Shown here: positions 22,464-30,951 of the stretch, in pieces | Layout of the letters: each line of letters opens with the position of its first letter | Position numbering within the stretch: position 1 is the stretch's first letter | Source of the DNA: Streptomyces griseoaurantiacus | GTDB lineage: Bacteria > Actinomycetota > Actinomycetes > Streptomycetales > Streptomycetaceae | NCBI GenBank assembly: GCA_014656015.1 | Contig: BNBP01000023.1 | Coordinates: 1-64,000, forward strand | Reading direction: 5' to 3' | DNA: 64,000 nucleotides | Notes under the pieces: model-generated | Databases searched by the model: none | What the model was told of the DNA's origin: nothing | The model's input: the letters and a program-made list of their open reading frames with translations, nothing else | Program-made: the position numbers and the translations under genes

Positions 22464-24142
22464 CAGAGCGTGGTCTCCGGGGACTGGGCGGGCGTGGCGG
22501 CGGAGCCGCCGGCCGCGACGGGGGTGTGAGCGGCGGGGGCGTCGGCCGCGTTGTTGGTGGTGCCGCCGGCTTCGCCGCCGCCGCCGGCGCCGCCGGACGG
22601 GCTGGGGTCCGGGGAGGTGCCGGCGGAGGTGTCCGCGGACGGGGAGGCGGGCGGGTTCTCGACGGCGCCCGTGTCACCGCCGCCTGTGCCCGGGTTGGTC
22701 TTGGTGCCGCCGGAGGACTTCTTCGTGGTGGACGCCGACGGCTCGGGCTTCTTGCCGGAGGTGCCCGGCTTCTTGCTGCTGTCGGCGGTGGCGCCGGGCG
22801 AGGCGGAGGCGCCGGCGGACGGGACGGTGCCGCCGCTCGGGCCGCCGGGGGCGGCGCTGACGCCGGGGAGGACGCCGCCGGTGTCCGCGGACGGGGCGAG
22901 GGACTCGGTGGGCCGGACGGACTCCTCGACCTTGCTCGCCGGGGCGCCGTCGTCGGAGCCGGGGATGGGCACCGGCACCCAGGGCGCGGCGGAGTTGCCG
23001 GACAGCAGGGTGGCGACGATCACCAGGGCGTAGAGGCCGCAGGCGAGGCCGACGGCGATCCCGATGCGGCGGAAGCGGCGGCTGCGGCGGCCCGACTCGT
23101 CGACGAAGACGGGGCCGTCGGAGTCCTTGCCGCCCTCGGCGACGAGTCCGGCGGCTCCTCCCGGTCCGGCGGCGCCGGGAGCCGTGCCGGACGCGGACGT
23201 GCGGCCGCCGTCCAGCCGCCGGCCGATGCCGTCGAGCTGCACGGTGACCTCGTGCGGGTCGTGGTTGCGCCCGGGCTCGCCGGTGCGCTCCCAGGTGGGG
23301 CGGGGGCCGGTGCTTCCCGGAGGGCGGGGTGCGGGTGCGCCGCCGGTCATGGCAGAGGCTCCTGGGACTCGTGGGACGCCGGAGGCGCCGAGGGCTGCGC
23401 CGGGGACCGGCTTGGGGAGGACGGCGGTTCCCGGCTCGGTGCTCGACTCGGTGCTCGGCGCGGTGCTCGGCGCGGTCCTCGACTCGGGGCTCGGTTCCGT
23501 CCTCGGTTCGGCAGACCCAAACGTGTTCATGTCAGACGTCACACGTGTCATCGGTACGGACGACGCGACCTCGACGTTTTCCGGCAGCAGGCGCGTCTCG
23601 GGCTCGGGGGACGCCGGGGGCCCGGGTCTCGCCCCCGCCCTTCCGGGAGCCCCTGCCGCTCCGACCGTGGAACGTGCCGAGGGACGTGAGGTCGGGCGCG
23701 CGGAGTCGAAGGGCGCGAGCAGATCCGCGCCGACGGACACGGGCTCCGGCGTGGATCCCGGTACCGCACCGGTGGTGGAGCCCGGGTCCTGCGGGGAGCC
23801 CCCGCCGGTCGTCCTCGAGGCCCCCGGCACGGCGGCCCCCTTGTCGAACCACGACCCCGGTGCGGCGGCGGGCTCGCCCGAGGGGCCCGGCCGTCCCGCC
23901 TCCGGTCCGCCGCCCTCGGCACGGGCGGCCGGCCAGGCGCCGGTAGGACCGGCCGCTTCCGGCCAGACGACCGGGCCGGAACTGCCGGAGGCGTCGTCGG
24001 CCTCGCCGGTCCGGCCCGGCTCCCGAGCGGCCGGGCGCTCGGCCGGTCCGTTCGAGGCACCGGCCGTCCCGCCCTGGCCGGTACGGGCTTTGCGGTCGTT
24101 CGGTTGGGCGCTATCTCGCCAGTTCTCCACGCGCACGTACAT
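22463..24142 (-). CDS. matA: MatA-like membrane protein, disordered
   Basis: A 559-residue bitopic protein with no enzyme domain. Residues ~1-350 are Pro/Ser/Thr/Ala-rich; a basic RRSRRFRR stretch precedes one membrane helix (IGIAVGLACGLYALVIVATLL), and ~185 residues of Ser/Pro/Gly-rich sequence follow outside. A run around 23430-23510 is built of short repeats (STAPSTESSTE). It lies one base overlapped with matB, and in Streptomyces both are needed for pellet formation, so it probably organises or exports the glycan; the mechanism is unknown. The start is uncertain: ATG at 24142 has a G-run directly before it, GTG two codons on is also possible. Confidence 0.72.
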   Translation of the reverse strand: MYVRVENWRDSAQPNDRKARTGQGGTAGASNGPAERPAAREPGRTGEADDASGSSGPVVWPEAAGPTGAWPAARAEGGGPEAGRPGPSGEPAAAPGSWFDKGAAVPGASRTTGGGSPQDPGSTTGAVPGSTPEPVSVGADLLAPFDSARPTSRPSARSTVGAAGAPGRAGARPGPPASPEPETRLLPENVEVASSVPMTRVTSDMNTFGSAEPRTEPSPESRTAPSTAPSTESSTEPGTAVLPKPVPGAALGASGVPRVPGASAMTGGAPAPRPPGSTGPRPTWERTGEPGRNHDPHEVTVQLDGIGRRLDGGRTSASGTAPGAAGPGGAAGLVAEGGKDSDGPVFVDESGRRSRRFRRIGIAVGLACGLYALVIVATLLSGNSAAPWVPVPIPGSDDGAPASKVEESVRPTESLAPSADTGGVLPGVSAAPGGPSGGTVPSAGASASPGATADSSKKPGTSGKKPEPSASTTKKSSGGTKTNPGTGGGDTGAVENPPASPSADTSAGTSPDPSPSGGAGGGGEAGGTTNNAADAPAAHTPVAAGGSAATPAQSPETTL

Positions 24143-24296
24143 CCCCCCAGGGGCATTACACAGTCAGGTGGGCGTACGCGTCCGGGCTTACGTACTTTCG
24201 TCGGACCGAGCCCCCACCCGGCCCGAGCGCCCCCCTTATCACATTGCGCCCGGGGTGATGAATGTAGCGCATGTGCTCATGTGGTGGAGATCGATC

Positions 24297-25409
24297 TCAG
24301 AGAGAGGTCACCATCACGAGTGCATCCATGGCCGGAATCCATCCCTTCCCCGGCCGTTGAAGCCAGCCCTCCTCGGCCGCCAGTTCGGTAGCAGAACACC
24401 TGAGTGCATCCAATCCCGGATGAACCAGACCTTTCCGCCACACGAGCGACACAGGAGACAGCGGGACAGGGTCAACAAGAGGTCGTATGACGGTATGAGG
24501 CATGGCCGGAAAGCCCTCTACGGCGAGGATCGGATTCCGGGTCTTCGCCATGATCCGCTGGAACTCCTCGACGCCCACGGCCAGGGGTGCAGGGGGCGCG
24601 AGTTCGATTCCGCGCCCCTCGAACAGGCGACGCGCGAGGTCGGTCCACTCCAGCGTGCGCGGGTTTCCCGCGCCCGCGTACACGCTCTCGCCCGCCAGCG
24701 CGCGCACCGGCACCTCCGCCAGGTGCGCGAGCCGGTGGTCCTCGGGGAGGAGCACCGCCATCCGCTCGTACCGGACCGGCTGTTGGGTCAGCCGCTCGCG
24801 GACCACCGGATCGAGCCCGGCGAACCGGCCGAAGGAGGCGTCGAGGCGCCCGGCCAGGATCTCGCCGGCGGCCCAGGTGAGCCCGGACTCGAAGCGGGCC
24901 ATCAGCTCCAGCTCCGGGGCGAGTTCCCGGGCACGGTCCAGCACCCGCAGCCCGAACAGCCCCGGACTGTTGACGTCGACGAGCAGCGGCCGCTCGGGCT
25001 CACCGCGTCCGAACGCCGCGAGCAGCGCGCGCTGGGCGTCCAGCACCCGGCGGGCGTGGGGCAGCAGGCGGACGCCGTCGGCGGTGAGCGAGACCCGCCG
25101 GGTGCTGCGCGCGAACAGCGCGCAGCCCAGCTCGCGTTCGAGCCGCCGGATGTCCCGGCTCAGCGCCTGCTGGGCGACGTACAGCCGGGCGGCCGCCCGC
25201 GTGAAGTGCAACTCCTCGGCGACGACGAGGAAGGCGAGCAGCAGACGGGGGTCCAGCGCACGCCCGGCGAGAGAACCGCCGGAGGCGACGGAGGAAGCCT
25301 CGGGGACGGCGACGGAGGAGACGTCGAGGGCGGCGGAGGCGGACGCGTCGACGGCAGGCGGGCCCGGGACAGGCGGTGGCGTCTCTGATATCGGGGACAT
25401 CGGCGGCAT
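24297..25409 (-). CDS. LysR-family transcriptional regulator
   Basis: A 370-residue LysR regulator. The winged helix lies at residues ~53-112 (LLLAFLVVAEELHFTRAAA, then QQALSRDIRRLERELGCALF), followed by the effector-binding domain to residue ~350. The first ~50 residues are a non-conserved Ala/Ser/Pro extension, so the true start could be an internal GTG; ATG at 25409 is the first of two close ATGs. It is divergent from the MFS gene at 25493 with 83 bases between, the classical arrangement for LysR control of a transporter, so the exporter is the likely target. Confidence 0.85.
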   Translation of the reverse strand: MPPMSPISETPPPVPGPPAVDASASAALDVSSVAVPEASSVASGGSLAGRALDPRLLLAFLVVAEELHFTRAAARLYVAQQALSRDIRRLERELGCALFARSTRRVSLTADGVRLLPHARRVLDAQRALLAAFGRGEPERPLLVDVNSPGLFGLRVLDRARELAPELELMARFESGLTWAAGEILAGRLDASFGRFAGLDPVVRERLTQQPVRYERMAVLLPEDHRLAHLAEVPVRALAGESVYAGAGNPRTLEWTDLARRLFEGRGIELAPPAPLAVGVEEFQRIMAKTRNPILAVEGFPAMPHTVIRPLVDPVPLSPVSLVWRKGLVHPGLDALRCSATELAAEEGWLQRPGKGWIPAMDALVMVTSL

Positions 25410-25492
25410 CGGGCGAACTTACAACGCAGATGCGTGAATGACGCCGCAACGGGTGTTGGACCCCAGGTCAGGGCCACCGCGACGGTGAACGC

Positions 25493-26944
25493 ATGCCGAT
25501 ACGACCGCACCCGAAATCCCCGGACGTCCCGGAGGTCCCGGAGTCCCTGGACGCCCATGACGCCCATGACGCCCATGACGCCCCGAACGCTCCCCCCGAC
25601 CGAACCCGCCTCACGACCACCCCCTCTCCCTCTCCTCCCCTCACCCCGCCCCGGTCCTCCCCCGCCGCCCTGCTCGCCCCCTACCGCACCCTCTTCTCCC
25701 GCCCCGGCACCCGTGCCTTCACGCTGGGCAACCTCATGGCCCGGCTGCCCTCCGGGATGTTCGGCGTCAGCGCGGTGATCATGATCGCCGGGGCCCGGGG
25801 GTCGTACGCCCTGGCCGGCGCCGTCACCGCCACGGGACTCGCGGCGACGGCCGTTGCCGGGCCCTGGACCGCGCGGCTCGTGGACCGGTACGGGCAGGCC
25901 CGGGTCGCGGTGCCCGCCGCGCTGACCGCCGCGCTCGGCAGCCTCGCCCTGCTGCTCTGCGTCCGCTTCGACGCCCCCGACTGGACGCTGTTCGCCGCCT
26001 ACGCCGCCACCGCGACCACCCCCAACACCGGCGGCATGTCCCGCGCCCGCTGGCGGCACCTCTTCCGCGAGGACCCCACCGCCGTGCACACCGCGAACTC
26101 CTTCGAACAGGCCGCGGACGAGCTGTGCTTCATGCTCGGCCCGGTGCTCGCGGCCTTCCTGTGCGGCTCCCTGTTCCCCGAGGCGGGCACGCTGGTGGCG
26201 GCCGTCCTGCTGGCCGCGGGCGTCCTGGTCTTCGCCGCCCAGCGGGCGACGGAGCCGCCCCCGGCGGGGGCGGGGGCGCGCGGGCGCTCGCCGCTGCGCA
26301 GCCGCGGGATGCCGATGCTGCTGCTCACGCTCGCCGCGACGGGCGCGGTGTTCGGGGCGATGGAGGTCGTCACGCTCGCCTACGCCGACGCGCGGGGGCA
26401 CCGTTCGGCGGCGGGCGTGATCCTCGCGCTGCAGGCGGCCGGGTCGTGCGCGGCGGGACTGGCGTACGGGGCGCTGCGCACGGCCGCCAAGGGCCCGGCG
26501 GAACGCCGACTGCCGTGGTGCCTGCTGGCGATGACCGGTCTGATGACCCTGCCGGGTCTGTCCGCCTGGGCGTCCGGCTCCCTCGTCCTGCTCGCCGCCG
26601 CCCTGCTGTGCGCGGGGACGGGAACGGCCCCCACGATGGTGACGGCCATGACCCTGGTCCAGCGCCGGTCCCCCGAGGGACGCCTCAACGAGGGCATGAG
26701 CCTCGCCGTGACCGCCCTGCTGACGGGCATCGCGGCCGGCTCGGCGACGGGCGGCTCGGTGGTGGAACACCTGTCCCCCCGGACCGGCTACGTCGTACCG
26801 GCGGGGGCGGCGGCCCTGGCGCTGCTGCTCGGGACGGCAGCGAGCCGGGGCCGCCGCTCCGAGTCAGGAAAGGTAGAAACTCTTACCGCTCGACGTGTCG
26901 ATGGTATTGATGGTGAGGGTCCGGGAGATGTCCCACTGGAATGA
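25493..26944 (+). CDS. MFS transporter (exporter-like)
   Basis: A 483-residue major facilitator with about 12 membrane segments. Recognisable parts are NLMARLPSGMFGVSAVIMIA, the motif A region ARLVDRYGQARVAVPAA between helices 2 and 3, and NSFEQAADELCFMLGPVLAA in helix 5, as in drug/sugar exporters. The N-terminal ~55 residues are polar and include an HDA tripeptide run made by a 9 bp repeat (GACGCCCAT, 25550-25583). The last ~24 residues (after GRRSESG) run antisense to the small secreted-protein gene, overlap 81 bases and look unlike a natural MFS end. Probably regulated by the divergent LysR protein. Confidence 0.82.
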   Translation: MPIRPHPKSPDVPEVPESLDAHDAHDAHDAPNAPPDRTRLTTTPSPSPPLTPPRSSPAALLAPYRTLFSRPGTRAFTLGNLMARLPSGMFGVSAVIMIAGARGSYALAGAVTATGLAATAVAGPWTARLVDRYGQARVAVPAALTAALGSLALLLCVRFDAPDWTLFAAYAATATTPNTGGMSRARWRHLFREDPTAVHTANSFEQAADELCFMLGPVLAAFLCGSLFPEAGTLVAAVLLAAGVLVFAAQRATEPPPAGAGARGRSPLRSRGMPMLLLTLAATGAVFGAMEVVTLAYADARGHRSAAGVILALQAAGSCAAGLAYGALRTAAKGPAERRLPWCLLAMTGLMTLPGLSAWASGSLVLLAAALLCAGTGTAPTMVTAMTLVQRRSPEGRLNEGMSLAVTALLTGIAAGSATGGSVVEHLSPRTGYVVPAGAAALALLLGTAASRGRRSESGKVETLTARRVDGIDGEGPGDVPLE

Positions 26945-27220
26945 GGCTATGTAACCTCCGCCGGCGCTGTCCACGTTGACTTGTTCCACACCGCTGTTGC
27001 CGATATTGGCGACGTTACGGCACTGTCCGGGCTGAACCAGGTCACTGATCCAGTGGCCTCGATTGGGGAACTCGATCTGGGAGGCGTAGGAGCCGCGGGA
27101 ACACAGCGTGAGCGTTCCCCCCGCTACCGACGCCTGGGCCGTAGCAGGCAGAAGCGCGACCGCGGCACCTGCCGCCACCGGCACTGCGACCGCTGCGGCG
27201 ATCCGTCGAAGAGTGCGCAT
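26864..27220 (-). CDS. Small secreted protein of unknown function
   Basis: A 118-residue protein with a clear Sec signal peptide: MRTLRRIAAAVAVPVAAGAA and an AQA-SVA cleavage region near residue 31. The mature ~85 residues are beta-rich by appearance, with two cysteines (LTLCSRG and GQCRNVAN) that could form one disulfide, and end in SFYLS. ATG at 27220 follows an excellent AGGAGG at five bases. GC content is clearly lower than that of the neighbours. The 3' end overlaps the MFS gene by 81 bases. I do not recognise the family; an extracellular binding or inhibitor protein is possible. Confidence 0.78.
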   Translation of the reverse strand: MRTLRRIAAAVAVPVAAGAAVALLPATAQASVAGGTLTLCSRGSYASQIEFPNRGHWISDLVQPGQCRNVANIGNSGVEQVNVDSAGGGYIASFQWDISRTLTINTIDTSSGKSFYLS

Positions 27221-27467
27221 GTATTCCTCCTGTACGAGACACGACCTGGATGCGGAGCTGGCTGTTCTGCCGAGCAGCACGCTAGGTATGCGCCGGAGAA
27301 GGAGGCAAGATTATCTTTTGGCCACCACCGCAGAATCGCCCGGAAGTTGTCCGGAACGGGGGTTTGGAAGTCCGAGGTGATACGGCGACCCCGAAAGGTT
27401 GCCCTTCAGGTCGGTCCGTGCGGGCACACTTCACGAGTTCATGGAACCGAAGAAATGGCTCCCGAAT

Positions 27468-28466
27468 TCAGCGCCGTACCGGCGCACCCGTACCTCCCCC
27501 GACCCGCCCACGCGCCCGCCCGAGAACGCGCCCGCGCACCCGCCCCACCAACTCCTGCACCGCCCCGTCCCACTCCGGGTACCGGAACACGAAGCCCGCC
27601 CCGGTCAGCCGGCCCGGGACCACGCGACGGCTCTTGAGGAGCAGTTCGGTGTCCGAGCGCAGGGCGAACGCCCCCAGTTCGGCCATCCACCTGGTCGCCG
27701 GAAGGCCCACCGGCATCCCCCAGGCGGAGCGCAGCGCCCGCATGAACGCCCGCTGCGGCAGCGGGCCCGGGGCCGCCAGGTTGACCGGCCCGGTGAGATC
27801 CTCCCGGTCGATCAGGAACTCCACCGCGCGCACGAAGTCGTGCTCGTGGATCCACGAGACGTACTGTCCTCCGCCCGCCACCGGGCCGCCGAGCCCGAGG
27901 CGGGTCAGGCCGAGCAGGACGGAGAAGACGCCGCCGGGGTCGGGGCTCATCACCATGGCCGCGCGCAGGGCGACCTTGCGCGTGGCCGGCGTGTCCGCCT
28001 CCTCCTGCGCCCGCTCCCAGTTCTTCGCGATCTCCACGCTGTACGCCCAGTAGTCCGGCACGCCCTGCTCCGTGCCGCCGATGACGCCGGTGGCCTCGTC
28101 GTGGGGGGCGTCGAAGCGGTGGGCGTACACGGTGGCGGTGCTCATCTGGAGCCACAGCCGGGGCGGCCGGGCGGCCTTCGCGATCGCGGCGCCGACGACC
28201 CGGGCCGAGTCGACCCGGCTGTCCATCATCTCCCGCAGATTGGCCTCCGTGTACCGGCAACTGACACTGCGTCCGGCCAGGTTGATCACGACGTCGCTGC
28301 CGTCGACCGCCGTCGTCCACGGCCCCGGCGTCCGGCCGTCCCAGGCGATCTCGCCCTCGCCCCGGGGGTGCCGGGTGAGCACCACGACCTGATGTCCCGC
28401 TGCGCCGAGCGCGCGCCGCAGCATCGCGCCGACCTGTCCGGTCCCGCCGGGAATCACGATCTTCAT
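27468..28466 (-). CDS. TIGR01777-type SDR epimerase
   Basis: A 332-residue NAD(P)-dependent extended SDR of the YfcH/TIGR01777 family. The N terminus carries the Rossmann glycine motif (MKIVIPGGTGQVGAMLRRAL); AWDGRT, VVINLAGRSVSCRYTEANL, and the YAHRFD and WAYSVEIAKNWERA segments follow, and the C-terminal DUF1731-like part includes FVFRYPEWDGAVQELVGR. The physiological substrate is not known. ATG at 28466 has GGAGG upstream; a longer frame to 28547 would run through the regulatory palindrome. It is divergent from the sugar ABC operon with 212 bases between the starts. Confidence 0.85.
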   Translation of the reverse strand: MKIVIPGGTGQVGAMLRRALGAAGHQVVVLTRHPRGEGEIAWDGRTPGPWTTAVDGSDVVINLAGRSVSCRYTEANLREMMDSRVDSARVVGAAIAKAARPPRLWLQMSTATVYAHRFDAPHDEATGVIGGTEQGVPDYWAYSVEIAKNWERAQEEADTPATRKVALRAAMVMSPDPGGVFSVLLGLTRLGLGGPVAGGGQYVSWIHEHDFVRAVEFLIDREDLTGPVNLAAPGPLPQRAFMRALRSAWGMPVGLPATRWMAELGAFALRSDTELLLKSRRVVPGRLTGAGFVFRYPEWDGAVQELVGRVRGRVLGRARGRVGGGTGAPVRR

Positions 28467-28508
28467 CGCTCCCCCTCCTTCGCCTCGTGACGACCTTAGC
28501 CCAGATTC

Positions 28509-28522
28509 TTGAACGCGTTCAA
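28509..28522. promoter_or_regulatory. LacI-type operator candidate
   Basis: A perfect 14 bp palindrome TTGAACGCGTTCAA with the central CG typical of LacI/GalR-family operators. It lies 44 bases before the epimerase start and 157 bases before the solute-binding protein gene, in an AT-rich pocket. It probably controls the sugar operon; no LacI-family gene is present in the window. Confidence 0.6.
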
Positions 28523-28678
28523 AAACACGGATTCGCGCGCACCCCATTGACGCGCCCCCTCCCCCCGCCTACCGTCCCGTCGAAGCGGTTCGACGACGCG
28601 ACCCCGCGCACCCCCGCACGGCCCGCACCCCCGCACGGCACCCACCCACCCCACTCCGACTCCCCCAGGAGGCAGAGG

Positions 28679-29986
28679 ATGTTGACGGCACGAAGGCGTC
28701 CGGTCGCGATCGCGGCCGCCCTGCTCAGCGGAGCGCTGCTGCTCACCGCCTGCGGCGGCGACTCGGACGGCGGGTCCGGGGACGGCAAAACGCTCAAGCT
28801 GTGGCACTACGAGACCGCGGACAGCGCCATGGGCATCGCCTGGAACGAGGCGGTCAAGGAGTTCAAGGCCAAGCACCCCGGCGTGAAGGTGGAGTTCGAG
28901 GAGAAGGGCTTCGAACAGATCCAGAAGACCGCGCCCATGGTCCTCAACTCCTCCGACGCCCCCGACGTGATGGAGTACAACAAGGGCAACGCCACCGCCG
29001 GACTGCTCTCCAAGCAGGGGCTGCTCGCCGACCTGTCCGGGGAGGTCACCAAGCGCGGCTGGGACAAGAAGCTGAGCGCCGGCGTCGCCACCACCGCCCG
29101 CTACGACACCAGCGGCGTCATGGGCTCCGGCGCGTGGTACGGCGTGCCCAACTACGCCGAGTACGCGATGGTCTACGTCAACAAGGACCTGTTCGAGAGG
29201 TACGGCGTCGCCGTGCCCGAGCCCTCTGCGACCATGGCCGAGCTGACCGCCGCGATGGACGCCTTCGCCCGCAAGGGCGTCACCCCGCTCGCCGACGGCG
29301 GCGCCGAGTACCCCGCCCAGCAGTACCTCTACCAGCTCGCCCTCTCGAAGGCCGACCGCTCCTGGGTCGACGGCTACCAGCTCTACAAGGGCAAGGTCGA
29401 CTTCCACGACGCCGCCTGGACGTACGCCGCCGACACCTTCGCCGACTGGGTGAAGAAGGGCTACCTGAGCGACAAGTCGAGCAGCACCAAGGCCGAGGAC
29501 GCCGGTCTCTCCTTCATCCAGGGCAAGTCGCCGCTCTTCTTCAGCGGGAGCTGGTGGTACGGCCGCTTCAAGTCGGAGAACAAGTTCGACTGGGACACCC
29601 TGCTGTGGCCCGGCTCGAAGCTGACCCTCGGCTCCAGCGGCAACCTGTGGGTGGTCCCCAAGGGCGCCAAGAACAAGGAACTCGCCTACGACTTCATCGA
29701 CATCACCATGTCGAAGAAGGTGCAGAACCTGCTCGGCAACAGCGGCGGCATCCCCGTCGCCGCCGACGCCTCCGCCCTCACCGACCCGCGCGCCAAGCGC
29801 CTCATCGGCGACTTCACCACCGTCTCGGGCCGGGACGGCCTCGCCTTCTACCCCGACTGGCCGGTCCCCGGCTTCTACGACGTCCTCGTCTCCGAGACAC
29901 AGAAGCTGATCACCGGCAGCGCGAAGCCGGACGCCGTACTGAGCGCCCTGCAGAGCGCCTACGACAAGGGCGCGCCGAAGAAATGA
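28679..29986 (+). CDS. Sugar ABC transporter substrate-binding lipoprotein
   Basis: A 435-residue family 1 extracellular solute-binding protein. The signal peptide ends in the lipobox LLTACGG (Cys ~22), so it is lipid-anchored outside the membrane. Then come LKLWHYETADSAMGIAWNEA and VMEYNKGNATAGLLSKQGLL, and the C-terminal SBP motif GLAFYPDWPVPGFYDVL. ATG at 28679 follows AGGAGGCAGAGG. It is the first gene of a four-gene operon with two permeases and a GH31 enzyme, which suggests alpha-linked oligosaccharides (for instance xyloglucan or isomalto-type) as substrate. The ATP-binding subunit is not encoded here and is probably the shared MsiK. Confidence 0.88.
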   Translation: MLTARRRPVAIAAALLSGALLLTACGGDSDGGSGDGKTLKLWHYETADSAMGIAWNEAVKEFKAKHPGVKVEFEEKGFEQIQKTAPMVLNSSDAPDVMEYNKGNATAGLLSKQGLLADLSGEVTKRGWDKKLSAGVATTARYDTSGVMGSGAWYGVPNYAEYAMVYVNKDLFERYGVAVPEPSATMAELTAAMDAFARKGVTPLADGGAEYPAQQYLYQLALSKADRSWVDGYQLYKGKVDFHDAAWTYAADTFADWVKKGYLSDKSSSTKAEDAGLSFIQGKSPLFFSGSWWYGRFKSENKFDWDTLLWPGSKLTLGSSGNLWVVPKGAKNKELAYDFIDITMSKKVQNLLGNSGGIPVAADASALTDPRAKRLIGDFTTVSGRDGLAFYPDWPVPGFYDVLVSETQKLITGSAKPDAVLSALQSAYDKGAPKK

Positions 29987-30951
29987 CGCTCACCGCCACC
30001 CGCGGCGGGCGCACCACCGCCGCGCCCCCGCGCCGCACCCGGCGCCCCCGCAATCCGTACGCCCTCTTCCTGCTCCCCGGTGTGCTGGCCTTCCTCCTCG
30101 TGATCGTCGGGCCGTTCCTGATGAACACCGGCGTGAGCTTCACCGAGTGGTCGGGGGTGGGCAGCCCGAAGTGGACCGGGCTCGCCAACTACCGCGAGCT
30201 GCTCGACGACGCCGAGTTCTGGGCCTCGTTCCGGCACAGCCTGTTCATGGTGGTCGCGATGGCCGCCGTGCCGACCGCCCTCGGGCTCGTCCTGGCCGCC
30301 GCCCTGTTCGACTTCGTCGGCAAGCACTTCGGCCCCCGGCTCGCCGCCGTGCTGCGCGCCTGCTTCTATCTGCCGCAGGTGCTGCCGATCGCGGTGGCCG
30401 GCATCGTCTGGAGCTGGATCCTCGCCCCGGAGAACGGTTCGCTCAACGACCTGCTGTCGGCCCTCGGGCTCGGCTCCTGGCAGCAGGACTGGCTGGGCGA
30501 TCCCGACCTCGCGCTCTACAGCGTGATGGGCGTGATGGTGTGGGTGCAGCTCGGCTTCCCGCTCGTCGTCTTCATGGCCGGACTGCAACGTGTGGACCCG
30601 CAGCTCTACGAGGCCGCCGAGCTGGACGGGGCCGGCTGGTGGCGCCGCTTCCGGCACATCACGCTGCCGCAGATCCGCCCGGAGATCTACGTCGTGCTGA
30701 CCTGGTGCACGATCGCCGCGCTCAAGGTGTTCGGTGCGGTGTACGTGCTCACCAAGGGGGGCCCGGGCGGGGCGACCGACGTGCCCTCGTACTTCTCCTT
30801 CACCACCTTCTTCGAGAAGACCCAGGTGGGCTACGGCGCGGCCATCTCGACCGTGCTCACCGTGATCATCCTGCTGCTGTCCCTGGCCGGGCTGAAACTC
30901 CAGACCCGCGCCGAGGACGCCGAGGACGGAGCAGGAGGGAGCCGCGCATGA
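29983..30951 (+). CDS. Sugar ABC transporter permease (MalF/UgpA type)
   Basis: A 322-residue permease with six membrane segments, including NPYALFLLPGVLAFLLVIVG and AVLRACFYLPQVLPIAVAGI. The EAA loop that docks the ATPase reads YEAAELDGAGWWRRFRHITLP. The N terminus is a basic Thr/Arg-rich tail. The start overlaps the stop of the binding-protein gene by four bases (ATGA), so both are translationally coupled. It pairs with the permease that follows. Confidence 0.88.
   Translation: MTLTATRGGRTTAAPPRRTRRPRNPYALFLLPGVLAFLLVIVGPFLMNTGVSFTEWSGVGSPKWTGLANYRELLDDAEFWASFRHSLFMVVAMAAVPTALGLVLAAALFDFVGKHFGPRLAAVLRACFYLPQVLPIAVAGIVWSWILAPENGSLNDLLSALGLGSWQQDWLGDPDLALYSVMGVMVWVQLGFPLVVFMAGLQRVDPQLYEAAELDGAGWWRRFRHITLPQIRPEIYVVLTWCTIAALKVFGAVYVLTKGGPGGATDVPSYFSFTTFFEKTQVGYGAAISTVLTVIILLLSLAGLKLQTRAEDAEDGAGGSRA

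Noticed and set aside
25550-25583. 9 bp repeat as a phase-variation tract
   Set aside because: The unit is a multiple of three, so changes would only alter the number of HDA triplets and not switch the gene off.
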